NCBI RefSeq assembly: GCF_007004665.1
Contig: NZ_ML660054.1
Location: 310,001 to 374,000 of the forward strand
Source: Denitrobaculum tricleocarpae
GTDB taxonomy: Bacteria; Pseudomonadota; Alphaproteobacteria; Kiloniellales; Kiloniellaceae
Direction of reading: 5' to 3'
Length of the DNA stretch: 64,000 nucleotides
Within the stretch, counting starts at the first letter, position 1, and each line of letters starts with the position of its first letter. Both the position numbers and the translations under genes were made by a program. Below, piece by piece: positions 8,680-18,315 of the stretch. The notes beneath the pieces are model-generated. The model made no database searches, was not told where the DNA came from, and worked only from the letters and a program-made list of their open reading frames with translations.

Positions 8680-9420
8680 CTAAGTCGGATCATCATCCTG
8701 GCCGGGAAGCGGAAAAAGTGCGGCGAGACGCTCGCGTGCCGGTGGCAGGGGACGATCCTGCAGATGAAAAACCGACCGCTCGAGGAAATAGCTCGAGAGC
8801 TGAAGACCCTGGGCGACTTCCTCGGGGCCGCCCGCGCCTCGCCCGATCAAAAAGGGTGGTAAAGGCAGCAGCCTGTCCCGGTAAGGTTCACCGGCGGCAA
8901 GAGAGACCGCCCGTCCCGTCCGCGGACTGACATAGGCCAGCTGATCGTTGTCACCACCCGCCGCGCAGGCCGAAAGATCCAATCCGAATCCAAGATCTGC
9001 CAGCAAACCGAGTTCCCAACGCACATAGATTTCGGCCCAGTGATCGCCCTCAAGCGCATCGAGCAACGCCAGAAAGCCATGGAAACAGGCCGGATGGGCT
9101 TCCCGTTCCGGCAGGGCGCGCTCGCAGATCGCCGCCGCTGCAGTCAAGGCGGTCAGGCGCCTGGGTTGATCCAACAGGCGTGCCGCGTGGCTGGTCTCAA
9201 GCTCGCATTTAAAACTGCCCAGGTTGTCGGCCAGCCGCCCGGACCAGGTCACGACAAGACGGTTTCCCGGCTGATAGATCGCACGGGCCTTACGCCCCTG
9301 CCCGCCTTGTACCAATCCCGCATGACGCCCCCGCTCCGGGGTCAGGACATGGATGATGGCCGCGGTTTCGCCGTGGGGACGCACCGACAACACGATCCCG
9401 TCGTCGGTCCATTCGATCAT
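8680..9420 (-). CDS. recO: DNA repair protein RecO
   Basis: Recombination mediator of the RecFOR pathway, 246 aa, near the family norm. The OB-fold N-terminal domain starts MIEWTDDGIVLSVRPHGETAAI, with the family's VLTPERGRHAGLVQGG loop, and is followed by the helical domain with WELGLLADLGFGLDLSACAAGG. In many RecO proteins this region carries a four-cysteine zinc site; here only Cys at SACAAG is evident, so zinc binding is doubtful. It follows era by 39 bp on the same strand, as the last gene of the lepB-rnc-era-recO series. Confidence 0.94.
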   Translation of the reverse strand: MIEWTDDGIVLSVRPHGETAAIIHVLTPERGRHAGLVQGGQGRKARAIYQPGNRLVVTWSGRLADNLGSFKCELETSHAARLLDQPRRLTALTAAAAICERALPEREAHPACFHGFLALLDALEGDHWAEIYVRWELGLLADLGFGLDLSACAAGGDNDQLAYVSPRTGRAVSLAAGEPYRDRLLPLPPFLIGRGAGGPEEVAQGLQLSSYFLERSVFHLQDRPLPPARERLAALFPLPGQDDDPT

Positions 9421-9459
9421 CCCGGGACCTGCGGTCTTTGCGGGGGGGCCGTCCGGCGC

Positions 9460-10401
9460 TCAGGCATTGAACTCCAGGCCCCATTCCCGGTAGCGCTCGG
9501 GATCGTCGACCCAACGTTCCCGAACCTTGACGAAGAGGAAGAGATGTATTTTTCGTCCCGTCATCTCTTGGAGTTCGGCCTGCGCCTCCTCACGGATGCG
9601 CCGGATCATCTGGCCTTTCTTTCCAAGACAGATCGATTTGTGCTGATCCCGCTGAACATAGATGGTCTGTTCCAGTCGAGCGCTGCCGTCCTGGAAATCT
9701 TCCCAGCTTTCGGTCTCGACCGTCAGAGCATAGGGTAATTCCTGATGCAGATGCAGGAAGAGCTTCTCCCGGGTCACCTCGGCGGCCAAAAGGCGCATGG
9801 GCAGGTCGGAAAGCTGGTCATCCGGAAACAGCCATTCGCCGGAAGGCACCGACGCCGCCAGATAGCTCATAAGATCCTTCACGCCGTCGCCCTTGAGCGC
9901 GGAGATCATAAAGGTCTCATCGAAGATTCCTTCGGCATTGAAGAGCGCGATGAGCTCCAGCAGACGCTCGCGTTTGATCGCATCGATCTTGTTTAAAACC
10001 AGCACCGCCCGGCGGTTGGTTTCCTTCAGGCCATCGATAATCATCCGGGTGTCTTTGTCGATGCGTTTTCGGGACGCGTCGTAAATCAGCACGATCGAAT
10101 CCGCATCCCGCGCACCGGCCCAGGCCGCAGCCACCATGGCGCGCTCGAGTCTTCTCTCGGCCGCAAAGATACCGGGTGTGTCGACCAGAACGATCTGGCT
10201 GTCGCCCTCCATGGCAATGCCGCGGATCCGGGCCCGAGTCGTCTGAACCTTGTGGGTCACAATGGAAATCTTCGCGCCGACTAGGCCGTTGAGCAGCGTC
10301 GACTTTCCGGCGTTGGGGGCTCCAAGCAAAGCCACGACACCGCAGCGGTGGCTGTTGCCGCCTTCTTGTGTCTCGCGGTCGGACTTGGCGCTATCGGTCA
10401 T
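9460..10401 (-). CDS. era: GTPase Era
   Basis: Ribosome-assembly GTPase, 313 aa, which binds the 3' end of 16S rRNA and couples 30S maturation to growth. G1 is GAPNAGKST at 27-35, G3 is DTPGI and G4 is NKID; the C-terminal KH domain carries IYVQRDQHKSICLGKKGQMI. A 20-residue polar N-terminal extension precedes the G domain. The start overlaps the rnc stop by 11 bp, so translation is coupled to RNase III, the classic rnc-era arrangement. Confidence 0.97.
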   Translation of the reverse strand: MTDSAKSDRETQEGGNSHRCGVVALLGAPNAGKSTLLNGLVGAKISIVTHKVQTTRARIRGIAMEGDSQIVLVDTPGIFAAERRLERAMVAAAWAGARDADSIVLIYDASRKRIDKDTRMIIDGLKETNRRAVLVLNKIDAIKRERLLELIALFNAEGIFDETFMISALKGDGVKDLMSYLAASVPSGEWLFPDDQLSDLPMRLLAAEVTREKLFLHLHQELPYALTVETESWEDFQDGSARLEQTIYVQRDQHKSICLGKKGQMIRRIREEAQAELQEMTGRKIHLFLFVKVRERWVDDPERYREWGLEFNA

Positions 10402-11212
10402 GTTGATCTCCGGCCTTTAGGCGTTTCAACAACGCCTGCGCCGCACTTTGTTCAGAAATACGTTTCGAGCGCCCCTCGCCCCGTTCAGGAGGATGGCCCT
10501 CGACGCAGACCTCGATCGAGAAGGTCGGCTGATGCGGCGGGCCCTCGCGCCCGACTTCCCGATACTGAGGCAGAGGAAGACCCCGGGCCTGTGCCCATTC
10601 CTGCAAGCCGGTTTTCGCGTCTTGAGGCGGCTTCCCCGCAGAATTGAGGTAGGGCTCCAGAGCCGTTTCGACAACCCGCCGCGCGGTCTCCAGTCCGCCA
10701 TCGAGATAGAGCGCGCCAATCACGGCCTCGCAGGCATCTGCGAGGATTGCCGGGTTTTCGCGCTCTCCGGCTTCATCCTCCCCCTTCGCAAGGCGCAGGT
10801 ATCGGTTGACCTCCAGATCACCCGCGACATCAGCCAGGGTCTCCCGGCGGACCAGAGCGGTATGGCGCCTGGCAAGCGCGCCCTCACTTTCCTTGGGAAA
10901 TCGCCGCAGCAACATATCGGCAACGATCAAACCCAGTACGCGGTCGCCGAGGAACTCCAAACGCTCATAGCTGTCCGCCACGCCGGCCTTGCGCTTCATG
11001 GCCGCGCTCGGGTGGGTCAGCGCTCGTTTCAGCAGGCCCGGTTCCTGAAAGACGTAACTTAGCGTCTTGGCGAGGGCTTCCGGCGGCGCGCCACCCCGGT
11101 CATTACGGTTTTCGCTCTCAAGGCCCTCGCGCTCCCGGCTGTCAGGCGCCGAACCATGAGGCTTCTGGTCCTTTTTATGATCGTCACTCACGGCAAAATC
11201 AGTCGATTCCAT
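10391..11212 (-). CDS. rnc: Ribonuclease III
   Basis: Double-strand-specific endoribonuclease for rRNA processing, 273 aa with my start. ATG 11212 lies inside the 3' end of lepB (14-bp overlap); the frame stays open to 11311, but that would bury a long piece in lepB. About 45 low-complexity polar residues come first. The catalytic signature ERLEFLGDRVLGLIVADML and the acidic DACEAVIGALYLDGG follow, and then a double-stranded-RNA-binding domain (TGLQEWAQARGLPLPQYREV to SEQSAAQALLKRL). The polar N-terminal extension is longer than in most RNase III proteins, so a later start cannot be excluded. Confidence 0.94.
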   Translation of the reverse strand: MESTDFAVSDDHKKDQKPHGSAPDSREREGLESENRNDRGGAPPEALAKTLSYVFQEPGLLKRALTHPSAAMKRKAGVADSYERLEFLGDRVLGLIVADMLLRRFPKESEGALARRHTALVRRETLADVAGDLEVNRYLRLAKGEDEAGERENPAILADACEAVIGALYLDGGLETARRVVETALEPYLNSAGKPPQDAKTGLQEWAQARGLPLPQYREVGREGPPHQPTFSIEVCVEGHPPERGEGRSKRISEQSAAQALLKRLKAGDQHDR

Positions 11213-11984
11213 CACCGAGCCGTCCGAAGCGGATCGCCGTCGGCCATTTCCAGATCTCCCAGAAACGGGCCGAACTGTCGTGGGAGAAGAAAAGGAACTC
11301 GGCGCGCCCAATCAGATTTTCCGCCGGGATAGGACCAATGCCGCGGCTGTCGAGGCTGTTGTCACGGTTGTCCCCCATGCCGAAATAGTGTCCCGGCGGC
11401 ACCTTAAAAGCCCGCGTATTGTCGAAGCGAAGGCTGTCTCCAAACTCCCAAATCAGATACTGGCGGCCGTTCGGCAGGGTCTCCAGGTATTCCGTCGCGG
11501 TTTCGGGCATGTTGTAGGAATTCCGTTCAGGCCGGTCCGTAATCTTTTCACGCTTCACCGCCTCGCCGTTGATGTGCAGGACGCCGCCGGTCACCTGAAT
11601 GGTGTCGCCGGGTAGGCCGACGATGCGCTTGATGTAATCAGTCTTGTTTTCACCCGGCTTTTTGAACACCGCCACGTCGCCGCGCTCAGGCTCGTCAAAC
11701 AGAACCCGGCCCCGGAATATCTTCGGGCTAAAGGGGAAGGAGTAGTGCGAGAAGCCGTAGGAAAATTTGGAGACGAAAAGATAGTCGCCCACCAGAAGGG
11801 TCGGCCTCATGGAACCGGAGGGAATGTTGAAGGGCTCGTATGCGAAGGTGCGCACGAAAAAGGCGATCAGGACGGCATAAACAACCGTCTTGATGGTCTC
11901 CATGGCAGCGCCGGGAGCTTTCTCGCCGTTATCCGAGACCTGCGATTCCGCATCCACATCGGGGCTCTCTTGCTTTTTCGACAT
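11199..11984 (-). CDS. lepB: Signal peptidase I
   Basis: Membrane-bound leader peptidase, 261 aa. One N-terminal membrane segment (about 31-47) is followed by the catalytic Ser58 in IPSGSMRPTLLVGD and the general base Lys119 in DYIKRIVGLPGD. The GDNRDNSLDSRGIGPIP box near the C-terminal end completes the S26 family pattern. It releases Sec and Tat signal peptides on the periplasmic side. It sits between acpS (116-bp gap) and rnc (14-bp overlap). Confidence 0.96.
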   Translation of the reverse strand: MSKKQESPDVDAESQVSDNGEKAPGAAMETIKTVVYAVLIAFFVRTFAYEPFNIPSGSMRPTLLVGDYLFVSKFSYGFSHYSFPFSPKIFRGRVLFDEPERGDVAVFKKPGENKTDYIKRIVGLPGDTIQVTGGVLHINGEAVKREKITDRPERNSYNMPETATEYLETLPNGRQYLIWEFGDSLRFDNTRAFKVPPGHYFGMGDNRDNSLDSRGIGPIPAENLIGRAEFLFFSHDSSARFWEIWKWPTAIRFGRLGDGID

Positions 11985-12099
11985 TCTTCAATCAGGTCCT
12001 TGGCTATCCGCATTCCGGCTGACCTTTGGATGGTCACCGCCTGAAAGCATGGCTGAACGGCAGTCTGCCGGAGGTCTTATCACTATGCCGCCAACCGCA

Positions 12100-12504
12100 T
12101 CAGGACGTCGGCACGGCAGAAATAATCACGATGGCCTGCGCCAGCGGGAAGTCGTCGGTTATAGTCAGATCGACCTGCACTGTCATCCCTTTGGGCGTCA
12201 ATTCGCGCAGCCTCTCCGCCGCACCGCCGGTCAGCGCCATCGTCGGCTTACCGGACGGCAGATTGACAACCCCAAGATCACGCCAGTGAACGCCCCTGCG
12301 GGGCACACCCGTGCCCAGGGCTTTCGCGCAGGCCTCTTTCGCTGCGAAACGCTTGGCATAGCTGGCGGCCCGCTGCGCTCTGCGCTCTGATTTGGCCTGC
12401 TCAAGCTCGGTAAAGACGCGGTTTGTGAAGCGGTCGCCGAAACGCTCCAGGGACTTCTCGATTCTGCGAATGTCGATCAGGTCGTTACCGATTCCCAAAA
12501 TCAT
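12100..12504 (-). CDS. acpS: Holo-[acyl-carrier-protein] synthase
   Basis: Moves 4'-phosphopantetheine from CoA to the serine of apo-ACP, 134 aa. ATG 12504 gives the family start [19 protein letters not shown], where GNDLIDI holds a Mg2+-binding Asp. The second signature, [15 protein letters not shown], supplies the catalytic Glu and Lys. The frame is open 13 codons further upstream, but that part does not align with AcpS. It lies between pdxJ and lepB on the same strand, the usual alphaproteobacterial order. Confidence 0.95.
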   Translation of the reverse strand: MILGIGNDLIDIRRIEKSLERFGDRFTNRVFTELEQAKSERRAQRAASYAKRFAAKEACAKALGTGVPRRGVHWRDLGVVNLPSGKPTMALTGGAAERLRELTPKGMTVQVDLTITDDFPLAQAIVIISAVPTS

Positions 12505-12613
12505 CAAATACCTCTGCCACCTGGAAGCCGGATCCTGTCGCACTGACCCGATAGAAAGCGCGAATCAGCTCCTACCACATAGTGTGACCGCGTGATCCGC
12601 CAAGAAATACCGG

Positions 12614-13384
12614 TTACGCGGTGCGCGCACCGCCCGCTTCGGCCCGTGCCTTATCCATCAGAGCACGCATCCGCTTGATGGAGCTGTCCAGACCGCTGAA
12701 AATCGCCTCTCCGATCAGAAAGTGCCCGATGTTTAGCTCCATGATGGTCGGGATCGCCGCAACGTCCGCAACAGTATCGAAGGTCAGTCCATGGCCGGCA
12801 TGGCACTCAAGGCCGAGCTCCCGAGCGATTGCGGCCGCCTCGACGATCCGCCGCAGCTCCGCCGCCGTCTCCGGGCCGTCACCGTGCTCGATGTGACTCT
12901 CACAGTATGCGCCGGTGTGCAGCTCGACCACCGGTGCGCCCAGCGCGACGGCCGCTTCAAGCTGAGCCCTATCGGGATCGATAAAGAGGGAGACCCGAAT
13001 TCCGGCCTCGGCCAGGCGATCGACGACCGGGCGCAAGGCCTCCAGGCCGCCCGCCGCATCCAGCCCGCCTTCCGTCGTAACCTCCGTGCGTTTCTCAGGC
13101 ACCAGACAGGCCGCGTGGGGCTTGTAGCGCAGGGCAATACCGATCATTTCTTCGGTCGCGGCCATCTCGAAGTTCAGCGGCAGATCGATGTCCTTGGCCA
13201 GACGCTCGATATCGTCATCGCTGATGTGACGGCGATCCTCGCGGAGATGCGCGGTAATTCCATCGGCCCCTGCCGCCGCCGCCATACGGGCCGCGCGCAC
13301 AGGATCCGGGTGGCGTCCGCCGCGGGCGTTGCGGATCGTCGCCACATGATCAATGTTCACCCCTAAACGCAGATAATCACTCAT
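12614..13384 (-). CDS. pdxJ: Pyridoxine 5'-phosphate synthase
   Basis: Last ring-forming step of deoxyxylulose-5-phosphate-dependent vitamin B6 synthesis, 256 aa TIM barrel. Conserved segments are [17 protein letters not shown] at the N-terminus, [40 protein letters not shown] and [10 protein letters not shown]. The start overlaps the upstream DUF2062 stop by 4 bp (ATGA), so the two are translationally coupled. Confidence 0.97.
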   Translation of the reverse strand: MSDYLRLGVNIDHVATIRNARGGRHPDPVRAARMAAAAGADGITAHLREDRRHISDDDIERLAKDIDLPLNFEMAATEEMIGIALRYKPHAACLVPEKRTEVTTEGGLDAAGGLEALRPVVDRLAEAGIRVSLFIDPDRAQLEAAVALGAPVVELHTGAYCESHIEHGDGPETAAELRRIVEAAAIARELGLECHAGHGLTFDTVADVAAIPTIMELNIGHFLIGEAIFSGLDSSIKRMRALMDKARAEAGGARTA

Positions 13385-13992
13385 CTTCTTGTCTCCGCCA
13401 CATGATCGTAAGGCAGCGCCGCAGCCGTTGCCGCCTGCTTTCGCCGCTTGCGCTCCATTTTTTTCTGCAGCCGCCGCAGGCGCGCCGTCTGGTAACGGTC
13501 AACCATGCGGCGCAATGGCCAGAAACACAAGAACCATGCCACGATTGCCGTCGGCACGGCCCCGATCACCATGGGAATAAACAGTCTCCGGAAGTTTTCA
13601 AAAATAAAGGTGGGGTGCTGAAGCAGGTAGGTCACGCTGAAGTCGTCGGCTGTGCCATTTCCGCCCATCATCCAGGTACCCAGATTGTAGATCCAGGCCC
13701 AGATCAGCGGAAAGGTCCAGGGATTGCCTACGACCGTACCGATCGCCGCCGCCATGAGGTTTCCGCGCAAAGCCAGCGCCAGAACGGCGGCCATCAGGAA
13801 ATGTAGTCCAAGAAAAGGCGTGAAGGAAACCGCCGCGCCGCTCGCGAACCCCGCCGCAATCCGGTAGGGCGTCCCCGGCAAGCGCCTGAGACGGTGCGCG
13901 ACATAGGATCCTGCGCGGCGCCACCCCTGCTTAGGCCAGAGAATCTGGGCTAAGCGTTTGGCCCAGGGGAGAGGATTACGTCGTTGAAACAT
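13381..13992 (-). CDS. DUF2062 domain membrane protein
   Basis: Protein of 203 aa with the DUF2062 pattern: [23 protein letters not shown] followed by hydrophobic segments, with [18 protein letters not shown] in the middle. Two to three membrane helices are predicted by eye (about 70-88, 92-120 and 145-165). Both ends are strongly basic, and the C-terminal tail ([16 protein letters not shown]) probably lies in the cytoplasm. The function is not established. Genes of this family often sit beside pdxJ/acpS/lepB in alphaproteobacteria, and here the stop overlaps the pdxJ start. Confidence 0.85.
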   Translation of the reverse strand: MFQRRNPLPWAKRLAQILWPKQGWRRAGSYVAHRLRRLPGTPYRIAAGFASGAAVSFTPFLGLHFLMAAVLALALRGNLMAAAIGTVVGNPWTFPLIWAWIYNLGTWMMGGNGTADDFSVTYLLQHPTFIFENFRRLFIPMVIGAVPTAIVAWFLCFWPLRRMVDRYQTARLRRLQKKMERKRRKQAATAAALPYDHVAETRR

Positions 13993-14096
13993 GCCGCGCG
14001 TTTACACCTTGATGGATGCGGCAGCCCTCGCCGCCACACCGAAATCTACTGTTACCACCTAACGTGCTTACGCTGTAACGGCCAATCAAGAAGCGG

Positions 14097-16238
14097 TTAT
14101 CCGCGCGCCCGATCGACTGAAATCACAACGGCTGTTGCACGCAAAGCGGCAATTATATTGCTGAGATGCTTGACGTCCTGAACCTCGACATCGATGAGCA
14201 TCTCGAAAAAATCGACGGAACGATTAGTAATCTTAAGATTACTAATATTGCCATAATTCTTACCGATGATTGTTGATAGTCCGCCCAAACTCCCCGGTTC
14301 GTTGGCAACAACCAGATGCAAACGGCCAGTGTGCCGTTCGTCACTGTCTTTGAAATCCCACGACACATCGACCCAGCGCTCCGGCGTCTCCTGGAAGGTC
14401 TCCAGTGTCTCACAGTCGATGGTGTGAACCGTAACGCCCTTGCCCGTGGTCACGATACCGACGATCCGGTCACCCGGCAGCGGATGACAGCAGTGCGCAT
14501 AGTGCACCGCCATGCCCGGGATCAGGCCGGTGATCTGGACTGCATTGTCGGAAGGCTTGGATGACTTGGTCTTCGCCCGCGGCGCGGGCGCCGTCATCTG
14601 CGGCTTGCTCTCTTCCTTGGCGCCCGGGAAGACAGCAACCAGCACCTCACGCCCGGTCAAATGCCCCTGGCCCACCCGGAAATAAAGGTCTTCCAGGGCA
14701 TCGCAGCGGAATTTCTTCAAAACGCCGGCCAGCGCTTTCTCGGTGAAGTCGTAACCCTCGAGCCGGAAGGCCTTTTGCAGGATCTGCATACCGAGTTCGC
14801 CGTACTGATCCTTTTCCTTCAGGCGCACAAAACGGCGGATACAGGCCTTCGCCTTGCCGCTGACGACAAACTTCTCCCAATCCGGCGATGGTGTCTGGGC
14901 TTTTGACGTGATGATCTCGACCTGATCGCCGTTCTTCAGGATTGAGCGCAACTGGACCATGCGCCCGTTCACCTTGGCACCGACGCAGGTGTTTCCGATC
15001 TCGCTGTGGACCGCGTAGGCAAAATCCACCGGCGTTGAGCCGTTCGGCAAGGCAATCAGGTCGCCCTTGGGTGAGAAGCAAAAGACCTGGTCCTGGAACA
15101 TCTCGAGCTTGGTATGCTCGAGAAACTCCTCGGGATTGGAGGCATGCTCGAGGATATCCAGGAGTTCGCGGAGCCAGCGATACTGCCGCCCCTCGCGGTT
15201 ATGTCCCTGTTTGTAGACCCAATGCGCGGCGACGCCGTATTCGGCGATTTCATGCATCTCGGTGGTGCGGATCTGAACTTCGATCCGATGGCGTTCGGGG
15301 CCGATGATGCAGGTGTGGAGAGAGCTGTAACCGTTGGGTTTCTGGGTCGAGATATAATCCTTAAACCGGCCCGGCACCACGGGATAGGTGCCGTGCAGCA
15401 CACCCAGCGCCGCGTAGCAGTCCTTGATGTCATCGACCACAACCCGGAAGGCCATGATGTCCGAGAGCTGCTCGAAGGTCACGTCCTTGCGCTGCATCTT
15501 GCGCCAGATCGAATGCGGGGTCTTCATGCGGCCCGATACCTTGGCGTCGATGGAGTGCTCCGCAAGGTCCGCCTGCAGCTGATCCACAATCCGGACCGAG
15601 AGATCGTCCCCCTGCCCTTTCAGGAACTCCAGCCGCGCCAGGATAGACTGCCGTCCGTCCGGGTTCAGTTCCGCGAAGGAAAGGTCCTCGAGATCGTCCT
15701 TAAAGCGCTGCATCCCGATGCGCTCGGCCAGCGGTGCATAGATATCCATGGTTTCACGGGCAATCCGGCGACGCTTCTCAGGAGACTTTACAAACCGCAA
15801 GGTCTGCATGTTGTGAAGACGGTCGGCAAGCTTCACCAGAAGCACACGGATGTCCTCGGACATCGCCAGCACCAGCTTGCGGAAGTTCTCAGCATGTTTG
15901 GTCTGTTCGGACTGCAGCTCGAGCCGCGTCAGCTTCGTAACACCATCCACCAGGCGCTCGATATCCTTGCCGAACACCTTCTCAACGTCCGCCAAAGTCG
16001 CTTCGGTATCCTCGACGACGTCGTGCAGCAGCGCGGTGATAATGGAATCGTCATCGAGCTTGAGCTCGGTAAGAATACCCGCAACTTCAATCGGATGGGA
16101 AAAGTAGGGGTCTCCCGACTCGCGCTTTTGTGAGCCGTGATACTTCATCGCGTAGACGTAGGCGCGGTTGAGGGCCTCCTCATCCACATTGGGATCGTAG
16201 GCCTTAACCCGTTCTACAAGCTCAAACTGTCGGATCAT
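14097..16238 (-). CDS. rsh: Bifunctional (p)ppGpp synthetase/hydrolase, RelA/SpoT family
   Basis: Stringent-response enzyme, 713 aa, the single long Rsh type of alphaproteobacteria. The HD hydrolase domain is intact (His72-Asp73 in ALLHDVVEDTEATL), so it can degrade (p)ppGpp. The synthetase domain follows at about 230-350 with GRMKTPHSIWRKMQRK and RFKDYISTQKPNGYSSLHT. The TGS domain starts near 395 (FCFSPKGDLIALPNGSTPVDFAYAVH, here given as two overlapping stretches FCFSPKGDLIALP and NGSTPVDFAYAVH), and an ACT domain closes the protein. It lies downstream of rpoZ, as in many proteobacteria, and the omega subunit is itself a ppGpp partner of RNA polymerase in other bacteria. Confidence 0.96.
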   Translation of the reverse strand: MIRQFELVERVKAYDPNVDEEALNRAYVYAMKYHGSQKRESGDPYFSHPIEVAGILTELKLDDDSIITALLHDVVEDTEATLADVEKVFGKDIERLVDGVTKLTRLELQSEQTKHAENFRKLVLAMSEDIRVLLVKLADRLHNMQTLRFVKSPEKRRRIARETMDIYAPLAERIGMQRFKDDLEDLSFAELNPDGRQSILARLEFLKGQGDDLSVRIVDQLQADLAEHSIDAKVSGRMKTPHSIWRKMQRKDVTFEQLSDIMAFRVVVDDIKDCYAALGVLHGTYPVVPGRFKDYISTQKPNGYSSLHTCIIGPERHRIEVQIRTTEMHEIAEYGVAAHWVYKQGHNREGRQYRWLRELLDILEHASNPEEFLEHTKLEMFQDQVFCFSPKGDLIALPNGSTPVDFAYAVHSEIGNTCVGAKVNGRMVQLRSILKNGDQVEIITSKAQTPSPDWEKFVVSGKAKACIRRFVRLKEKDQYGELGMQILQKAFRLEGYDFTEKALAGVLKKFRCDALEDLYFRVGQGHLTGREVLVAVFPGAKEESKPQMTAPAPRAKTKSSKPSDNAVQITGLIPGMAVHYAHCCHPLPGDRIVGIVTTGKGVTVHTIDCETLETFQETPERWVDVSWDFKDSDERHTGRLHLVVANEPGSLGGLSTIIGKNYGNISNLKITNRSVDFFEMLIDVEVQDVKHLSNIIAALRATAVVISVDRARG

Positions 16239-16391
16239 TCAGCGCCTGCCCTATCGTCTGGTGTTTATCCTATCGGACAAATTCCCAAACAGGAATTACG
16301 AGCAGGCGCTTTACCTTGACCAGCTCCGTGAACCCGGGCGGTCTTCCTGATGGTGTGTCACTCAAAGGCACGGATGCCAACGTCCACTTGA

Positions 16392-16811
16392 TCAGGCGAC
16401 TTCCGGACCGTTTTCGCCTGATGCCGCATCACCGCCCAAAATCGCGTCTCCACCCTCTGCAACCGGGCCATCGGCGGTCTCGACACCGAGAACACCGGCA
16501 GCAACCATCTCTTCGCCGGCAGCCTTGGCCATATCGACCATCGGTTCGTCGAATTCGGGCATATCGTCTTCGGGCTCGTCGGTCTCGATATGCTTTTGCA
16601 AGCCCTGAACCAATTCTTCGCCCAGCGCTTCGACGCTCACGGTTTCCTCGGCGATTTCACGCAGGGCGACGACCGGATTCTTATCGTTATCGCGCTCGAC
16701 GGTCAGGCTTCCGCCGGACGAAATGTCGCGGGCCCGCTGCCCGGCCAGCATAACCAGCTCAAAGCGATTTGGGATTTTTACAACGCAATCTTCAACGGTA
16801 ACGCGCGCCAT
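16392..16811 (-). CDS. rpoZ: RNA polymerase omega subunit
   Basis: Small RNA polymerase subunit that chaperones beta-prime, 139 aa. The conserved core is [23 protein letters not shown] with QRARDISSG and [12 protein letters not shown]. After residue 75 comes a long acidic, low-complexity tail rich in Glu, Asp, Gly and Ala, making it about 50 residues longer than the E. coli protein; such tails are common in alphaproteobacteria. It precedes rsh by 153 bp. A CtrA-like full site lies about 190 bp upstream. Confidence 0.96.
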   Translation of the reverse strand: MARVTVEDCVVKIPNRFELVMLAGQRARDISSGGSLTVERDNDKNPVVALREIAEETVSVEALGEELVQGLQKHIETDEPEDDMPEFDEPMVDMAKAAGEEMVAAGVLGVETADGPVAEGGDAILGGDAASGENGPEVA

Positions 16812-16998
16812 GAATTCGGAGCTCCGATTAATAACTATAGTTTGTCAGGGACCTGAGGCCGCGGACTATAGGCTTCTGAGGTGTGTTACGCAAGCCGGTT
16901 TGTCAAGTATTTCGCGGTGTTTAGGCTCATTCCTGGAATCGTTTGACGCGGCGGGCTGCAGGCTTCTCGTCACCCGGCCATTTGCCGCCATTCAGAAC

Positions 16999-17017
16999 AT
17001 GGTTAACGGCCGTTTAA
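16999..17017. promoter_or_regulatory. CtrA-like binding site (TTAA-N7-TTAA) upstream of rpoZ-rsh
   Basis: TTAA at 17003-17006 and TTAA at 17014-17017 are separated by exactly 7 bases, the alphaproteobacterial CtrA consensus. The first half also extends to ATGGTTAA (16999-17006), the reverse complement of the TTAACCAT half-site. It lies between folK and rpoZ. Binding is not shown. Confidence 0.4.
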
Positions 17018-17024
17018 TTGCCGT

Positions 17025-17519
17025 TCAGCCGTCCAATTCGGTTACCTGCCCCGCCGGCAGCCCGGAAATCAGGTCCTTGCCCGACTTGCCGGTTACCGGA
17101 TGCCGCCACTCCGGCGCGACCTCGACAAGCGGCAGCACCACGAATGCCCGCTCCAACAGGCGAGGATGCGGCAGGATCGGGCACGCCCCGGGTTGCGATA
17201 CCAACCCGTCGTACGAAAGCAGGTCCAGATCAATCACACGGGCCTCGTTCCGAACCTTGCGCACGCGCCCGAGGCTGTTCTCGATCCCGTGCAGCCTTTG
17301 CAGCAACTCGTCGGGCGGAAGCGGCGTTTGCAACAGCGCGACGCCATTGATGTACCAGGGCTGATCGGAAACCGGAACGGGCTCGCTCCGATACCAGCGG
17401 GATCTGCGTTCAATGGCAATGCCTTGCTTTTCCAGCTCTCGAAGCGCAACTTCGCAAGCATTCCTGGGCGTCCCTAAGCCAGGAGTTGATAAGTTCGCAC
17501 CTATTCCGATTAAGATCAC
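17025..17519 (-). CDS. folK: 2-amino-4-hydroxy-6-hydroxymethyldihydropteridine pyrophosphokinase
   Basis: Folate-pathway kinase, 164 aa, which moves pyrophosphate from ATP to the pterin. Motifs in order are MILIGIGANLSTPGLGTPRN at the start, SRWYRSEPVPVSDQPWYING in the substrate loop, RNEARVIDLDLLSYDG with the Mg2+-binding Asp pair, and PHPRLLERAFVVLPLVEVAP. It lies upstream of rpoZ with a 213-bp gap and is divergent from the NYN gene. Confidence 0.95.
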   Translation of the reverse strand: MILIGIGANLSTPGLGTPRNACEVALRELEKQGIAIERRSRWYRSEPVPVSDQPWYINGVALLQTPLPPDELLQRLHGIENSLGRVRKVRNEARVIDLDLLSYDGLVSQPGACPILPHPRLLERAFVVLPLVEVAPEWRHPVTGKSGKDLISGLPAGQVTELDG

Positions 17520-17680
17520 GAAATCGCTATCCTGATTTTTGTCTCTTGCTGACAGGTCAATTTGTTCTAAGTATTATTACAAATGGATAAAAGCCCATTA
17601 GAGGCCTTACCGCCAATTCAATCTTTAGTAGATTTAAATGCAATCAGTTATTCGTTTTTACACCAGCGTAAGGAATTAAC

Positions 17681-18301
17681 ATGAATTTCTACCCACAAGA
17701 GAAGGTAGCGTTATTCATTGACGGCTCAAACCTTTACGCAACCGCAAGAGCATTAGGTTTTGATATTGATTACAAACGCTTGCAAGGCCTTTTTGCAAGT
17801 CAGTGCAATATGATCAGAGCGTTCTATTACACCGCCCTGATCGAAGACCAGGAATACTCGCCGATCCGCCCGCTTGTCGACTGGCTTGATTACAACGGCT
17901 ACACCATGGTGACTAAGCCGACAAAAGAGTTCACGGACGCCACGGGACGCCGGAAGATCAAAGGAAACATGGACATCGAACTGGCGATCGATGTCCTTGA
18001 GATGGCCGAACATCTGGATCACATCGTGCTCTTTTCCGGTGACGGTGACTTCAGACGACTGGTCGAGGCGGTTCAGCGCAAGGGCGTGCGTGTGACTGTC
18101 GTCTCCACGGTTCGCTCACAACCCTCGATGGTTGCCGACGAGCTGCGCAGGCAGGCTGACAGCTTCCTGGACATTTACGATTTGCAGCCGAAAATTGAAC
18201 GCCAGAGTGGCGGCGAGACTCGGCGCCCGGCGCCCGAACCAGGTGTTGAGGAAGACGACTTCGACGATTACGATGACGTTTTCGAGGCCGAATCGGCCTA
18301 A
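17681..18301 (+). CDS. NYN (LabA-like PIN) domain protein
   Basis: Putative nuclease of the NYN/LabA family, 206 aa. The fold's acidic residues are visible at VALFIDGSNLYATA (Asp near the N-terminus) and at HIVLFSGDGDFRRLVEAVQ, with a central MDIELAIDVLEMAE. The last 20 residues are highly acidic (EEDDFDDYDDVFEAESA), possibly a protein- or RNA-interaction tail. AAGGAA lies 5 bp before the ATG. Related proteins are common in alphaproteobacteria and are presumed to be RNA-processing enzymes, but the substrate is unknown. The glycosylase gene begins 14 bp after its stop, so they may share a transcript. Confidence 0.9.
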   Translation: MNFYPQEKVALFIDGSNLYATARALGFDIDYKRLQGLFASQCNMIRAFYYTALIEDQEYSPIRPLVDWLDYNGYTMVTKPTKEFTDATGRRKIKGNMDIELAIDVLEMAEHLDHIVLFSGDGDFRRLVEAVQRKGVRVTVVSTVRSQPSMVADELRRQADSFLDIYDLQPKIERQSGGETRRPAPEPGVEEDDFDDYDDVFEAESA

Positions 18302-18315
18302 ATCCGGTTTAGTAG

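Noticed and set aside
15114..16133. 339-codon open frame antisense to rsh
   Set aside because: Compositional shadow of a GC-rich gene with no domain.
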